Positions 63,017 through 64,000 of a stretch of DNA of 64,000 nucleotides are shown piece after piece. Source of the stretch: JAWXBK01 sp040878185 (GTDB lineage Bacteria; Pseudomonadota; Alphaproteobacteria; Dongiales; Dongiaceae); the NCBI GenBank assembly GCA_040878185.1, contig JBBDMS010000039.1:1-64000 (forward strand), read 5' to 3'. Made by a program: the position numbers and the translations under genes. The notes beneath the pieces were generated by a model. That model worked only from the letters and a program-made list of their open reading frames with translations, was not told where the DNA came from and made no database searches. Each line of letters starts with the position of its first letter. Position 1 is the first letter of the stretch.

Positions 63017-64000
63017 TCAGACCGACGCCGGCAGAGCGATCTCTTCCCTGAGAAAGGGCATGTCGGGATTTTCCGGTGGATTGTCGAGTTCGCGCGCCGC
63101 GCGATGGCCGTCCTGGACCGCGAGCGCAATTATTCCCGGTACGTCGGCATCGCCGATCTTCTGCAAGGAACGAATGCCGGCCCCCGCCAATCGCTCTTGG
63201 TCGGCGGCCAGCGCCTGGTAGAGTTCATCCCGCGGTTGCCGCGACGTCACCATGACGATTGCCGCGGCATCGATGGCTCGCGCCCTTCCCGAGTAGACAC
63301 AGCCGATATCGACCGCGTTCTTCCCGATGGACAGCAGATTGTGACTGGTTACGATGTCGACACCGAGTTCGATCAATTGCGCCTGAATCCGGTGCTGCTC
63401 CTCCGTGTTTACAGTCCATGACGAGACGCTGGCATCTGTCGTCACGAGCGTGACACCGTGACCGCCACGCCGGAGCTTTTCTGCAATCACGCCCCCCATA
63501 TAGAAATTGTCGTCGTCGAACACGACGACCGGCCCGCTCACGTCAACACCGGCGGTGACGTCTCTGGGTGTAAAGATCGCCGCGCCGTCGGCGCGTGGAA
63601 TCGGTGCCGTATTGCTGACTCCCAGCCCGTCACGCCGCCACTCGGCGCCGGTGGCGATCATGACGTGCTTAAATCCGAACTCGAGCACATTCTCTGGCGT
63701 CAGTCGGCTATCGAGGTACACTTCGACATTGGTCATCGATCGAATGCGCCCGACCCGCCAATCGCGCACCCGAGCCCAAGCCGAAAGCCCCGGCAGACTG
63801 CTTTCCCACGATACGCGACCGCCAAGTTCCGTGGTCGCTTCAGCAAGTGCGACCTTGTAGCCGCGCTGACCGAGCGCCCGGGCCGCCTCGAGGCCGGCAG
63901 GCCCGGCGCCGACGACAAGCACACTGCCGTCGGAACCCTTCGGTGGAATATGCTCGGGATGCCAGTTGCGCCGCCATTCCTCGCTCATCGTCGGATTCTG
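63017..64000 (-). CDS. TMADH-like flavin/iron-sulfur dehydrogenase (copy 3, partial)
   Basis: The C-terminal 327 residues of a third paralogue; its N-terminus lies beyond 64000. The frame is open to the window edge (QNPTMSEEWRRNWHPEH just after the last Fe-S Cys region). The FAD domain GAGPAGLEAARALGQRG and C-terminal DADVPGIIALAVQDGHRAARELD are intact. It lies 133 bp upstream of copy 2 on the same strand, so both are probably co-transcribed. Confidence 0.85.
   Translation of the reverse strand, partial: QNPTMSEEWRRNWHPEHIPPKGSDGSVLVVGAGPAGLEAARALGQRGYKVALAEATTELGGRVSWESSLPGLSAWARVRDWRVGRIRSMTNVEVYLDSRLTPENVLEFGFKHVMIATGAEWRRDGLGVSNTAPIPRADGAAIFTPRDVTAGVDVSGPVVVFDDDNFYMGGVIAEKLRRGGHGVTLVTTDASVSSWTVNTEEQHRIQAQLIELGVDIVTSHNLLSIGKNAVDIGCVYSGRARAIDAAAIVMVTSRQPRDELYQALAADQERLAGAGIRSLQKIGDADVPGIIALAVQDGHRAARELDNPPENPDMPFLREEIALPASV

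Overview
The window looks like chromosomal DNA of a high-GC alphaproteobacterium. It contains 17 ABC-transporter or catabolic genes in tightly coupled operons, frequent 4-base stop/start overlaps (ATGA, GTGA, TTGA), alternative GTG/TTG starts, a Tat-type extracytoplasmic binding protein style common in Rhizobiales/Rhodospirillales, an ArsR-methyltransferase/metF pair and a TMADH-like demethylase family. No rRNA, tRNA, CRISPR or phage was seen. The genus cannot be fixed from the sequence. A 100-N scaffold gap lies at 142-241, so the first 141 bases may not be contiguous with the rest.

Layout. 1-325: a 28-bp tandem repeat spanning the gap, whose last copy contains the 3' end of an SDR gene. 302-9354: a spermidine/putrescine-type ABC operon (binding protein, ATPase, two permeases) followed by two short-chain dehydrogenases on the minus strand, divergent from a PuuR-like cupin regulator, a glutamylpolyamine-synthetase-like enzyme and a PdxA2-like dehydrogenase. 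9375-10999: an ECF42-type sigma factor with its YCII/DGPF partner. 11245-20835: a GNAT acetyltransferase, a dipeptide-type ABC transporter with fused ATPases, a D-aminoacylase, and, divergently, an amidohydrolase with a cytosine-deaminase-like enzyme. 20836-21653: a long non-coding stretch with an 11-bp inverted repeat and a 16-bp tandem duplication.

21654-31787 is the most unusual region: a six-gene exopolysaccharide operon with Alg8-like synthase, Alg44-like PilZ/HlyD protein, UDP-glucose dehydrogenase, a PL14-like lyase, an AlgL-like PL5 lyase and a giant AlgK-like Sel1-repeat lipoprotein. It resembles the core of the alginate machine, but the precursor enzyme is of the UDP-glucuronate type, not GDP-mannuronate, and the epimerase, acetylation and porin genes are not here. 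A bacterial glucuronan or related polyuronate is a reasonable hypothesis. 31908-33872: SahR-like ArsR-methyltransferase with its palindromic operator, then metF. 33873-34600: hairpin and a broken serine-recombinase tail.

34603-45318: a glycerol-3-phosphate-type module (glpA, glpB, glpK-like kinase, glpC) co-transcribed with a betaine-type binding protein and a double-length fused permease, divergent from a DeoR regulator and the transporter ATPase. 45385-54137: a bidirectional terminator, a GlxA-type AraC regulator, a second PotABCD-like transporter, then an NDP-forming acyl-CoA synthetase with an enoyl-CoA hydratase. 54176-55737: an IS3 remnant followed by a complete-looking IS3 (IS407-type) element. 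55835-64000: three TMADH-like flavoenzymes (the last cut by the window edge), an amine oxidase and an enolase-superfamily enzyme, probably for N-methylated amines or betaines.

Taken together the window is dominated by uptake and breakdown of small nitrogenous or polyol compounds, with one exopolysaccharide locus embedded. All four extracytoplasmic binding-protein genes are followed directly by a strong RNA hairpin, which suggests a common way of raising binding-protein expression over the membrane components.
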